A DNA stretch of 64,000 bases from Curtobacterium luteum (GTDB lineage Bacteria > Actinomycetota > Actinomycetes > Actinomycetales > Microbacteriaceae): contig NZ_LDQC01000026.1 of NCBI RefSeq assembly GCF_001475545.1, forward strand, positions 52,365 through 116,364, given 5' to 3'. Numbering within the stretch: position 1 is the first letter of the stretch; each line of letters begins with the position of its first letter. Below the pieces are notes generated by a model that was not told the DNA's origin, searched no databases, and worked only from the letters and a program-made list of their open reading frames with translations. This document shows, piece after piece, positions 63,724 through 64,000 of this stretch. The translations under genes were made by a program, and so were the position numbers.

Positions 63724-64000
63724 ACCCCCCGAGGGAGACGACCTCCAGCGGATGCTCGTGGCGATGAAGCAGAACGTCCTCGAGCGCGCCACCCCGCGTT
63801 CCCGGCGTCGCCGGATCCGTCCGGGCATCGCGATCGGTGTCGTCGGGCTGCTGGCACTCGGGACCGCGTCCGGCGCGGTCGCGGTGTCGCTGTCCCAGCA
63901 GGACCGGCCGGTCGCCGCTCCGGCGACCACGCAGGAACCCGCGCCGGCGCCGTCCGCCACCACCCCCACGTCCGCGCCGATCACGATGACCCCGGCACCC
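63713..64000 (+). CDS. Membrane protein overlapping the sigma factor gene, partial at edge
   Basis: 96 codons open to the window end, starting ATG 63713 inside the sigma gene. The N-terminal ~45 residues are cytoplasmic (DDLQRMLVAMKQNVLERATP), then a basic stretch RSRRRRIR, a transmembrane helix GIAIGVVGLLALGTASGAVAV and an extracellular Pro/Thr/Ala linker. This layout (cytoplasmic sigma-binding part, one helix, outer part) fits a membrane anti-sigma factor, but no anti-sigma domain is visible. Truncated by the window. Confidence 0.7.
   Translation, partial: MNTEPPEGDDLQRMLVAMKQNVLERATPRSRRRRIRPGIAIGVVGLLALGTASGAVAVSLSQQDRPVAAPATTQEPAPAPSATTPTSAPITMTPAP

Overview
The window looks like chromosomal DNA of a very GC-rich actinobacterium. 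Dense coding, frequent GTG starts, many 4-base start/stop overlaps, and actinobacterial families (DUF6314, DUF3618, Holin-X-like, DUF1206, LigD of the polymerase-phosphoesterase-ligase type) point to Microbacteriaceae. A plant- or surface-associated Curtobacterium-like organism is my best guess; this is inference from gene content, not a database match. I saw no rRNA, tRNA, CRISPR array, insertion sequence or prophage.

Layout. 1-10 kb: a secreted bulb-lectin/M23 peptidase, a TauE/SafE exporter with an AlkD-like repair gene, an APH-fold kinase, a TetR/acetyltransferase divergent pair with a clear operator, a lipoprotein polysaccharide deacetylase, a low-GC island of small secreted and membrane proteins with a probable frameshift (6.05-6.83 kb), a zinc alcohol dehydrogenase and an NAD-dependent epimerase. 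10-15 kb: small membrane proteins, DUF6314, then a decayed lactococcin-972-type bacteriocin locus (ABC ATPase apparently intact, permease truncated and frameshifted, bacteriocin without start codon or signal peptide), a pentapeptide protein, a CPFC flavoprotein and an XRE-cupin regulator.

15-22 kb: a LacI-controlled sugar ABC importer with a glycogen-debranching-type enzyme. 22-24 kb: a three-gene cell-envelope/stress operon (LEA-like, Holin-X-like, DUF3618) ended by a perfect 36-base palindrome. 24-28 kb: MBL-fold and HAD hydrolases, an acetyltransferase, and a TetR + DHA2 efflux operon. 28-33 kb: a self-contained ribonucleoside catabolic regulon (LacI with two identical operators, nucleoside hydrolase, MFS carrier, ribokinase), then a Ppx/GppA phosphatase. 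34-39.4 kb: bacterial NHEJ, with Ku divergent from an SDR gene that overlaps ligD.

39-50 kb: small acidic proteins, a TIM-barrel isomerase, an FAA-family hydrolase, phosphoketolase, a secreted protein, DUF1992, a GH15-type glucoamylase/trehalase, and a phenolic acid decarboxylase with an alpha/beta hydrolase opposite a MarR regulator. 50-59 kb: DUF1206, SMP-30 lactonase, alpha/beta hydrolase, an oxidative-stress set (dps, SDR, AIF-like reductase, MarR with a palindromic operator, FMN reductase) and a GH13 alpha-glucosidase. 60-64 kb: a lectin-like DUF11 surface protein with an LAYTG sorting signal, two small membrane proteins, and an ECF sigma factor overlapping a membrane protein cut by the right edge.

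Recurring theme: hairpins sharing a GGGAGGCGCGG-like core sit just 3' of unrelated genes across the window, together with single-arm copies. They look like a dispersed, sequence-conserved terminator or REP-like family.
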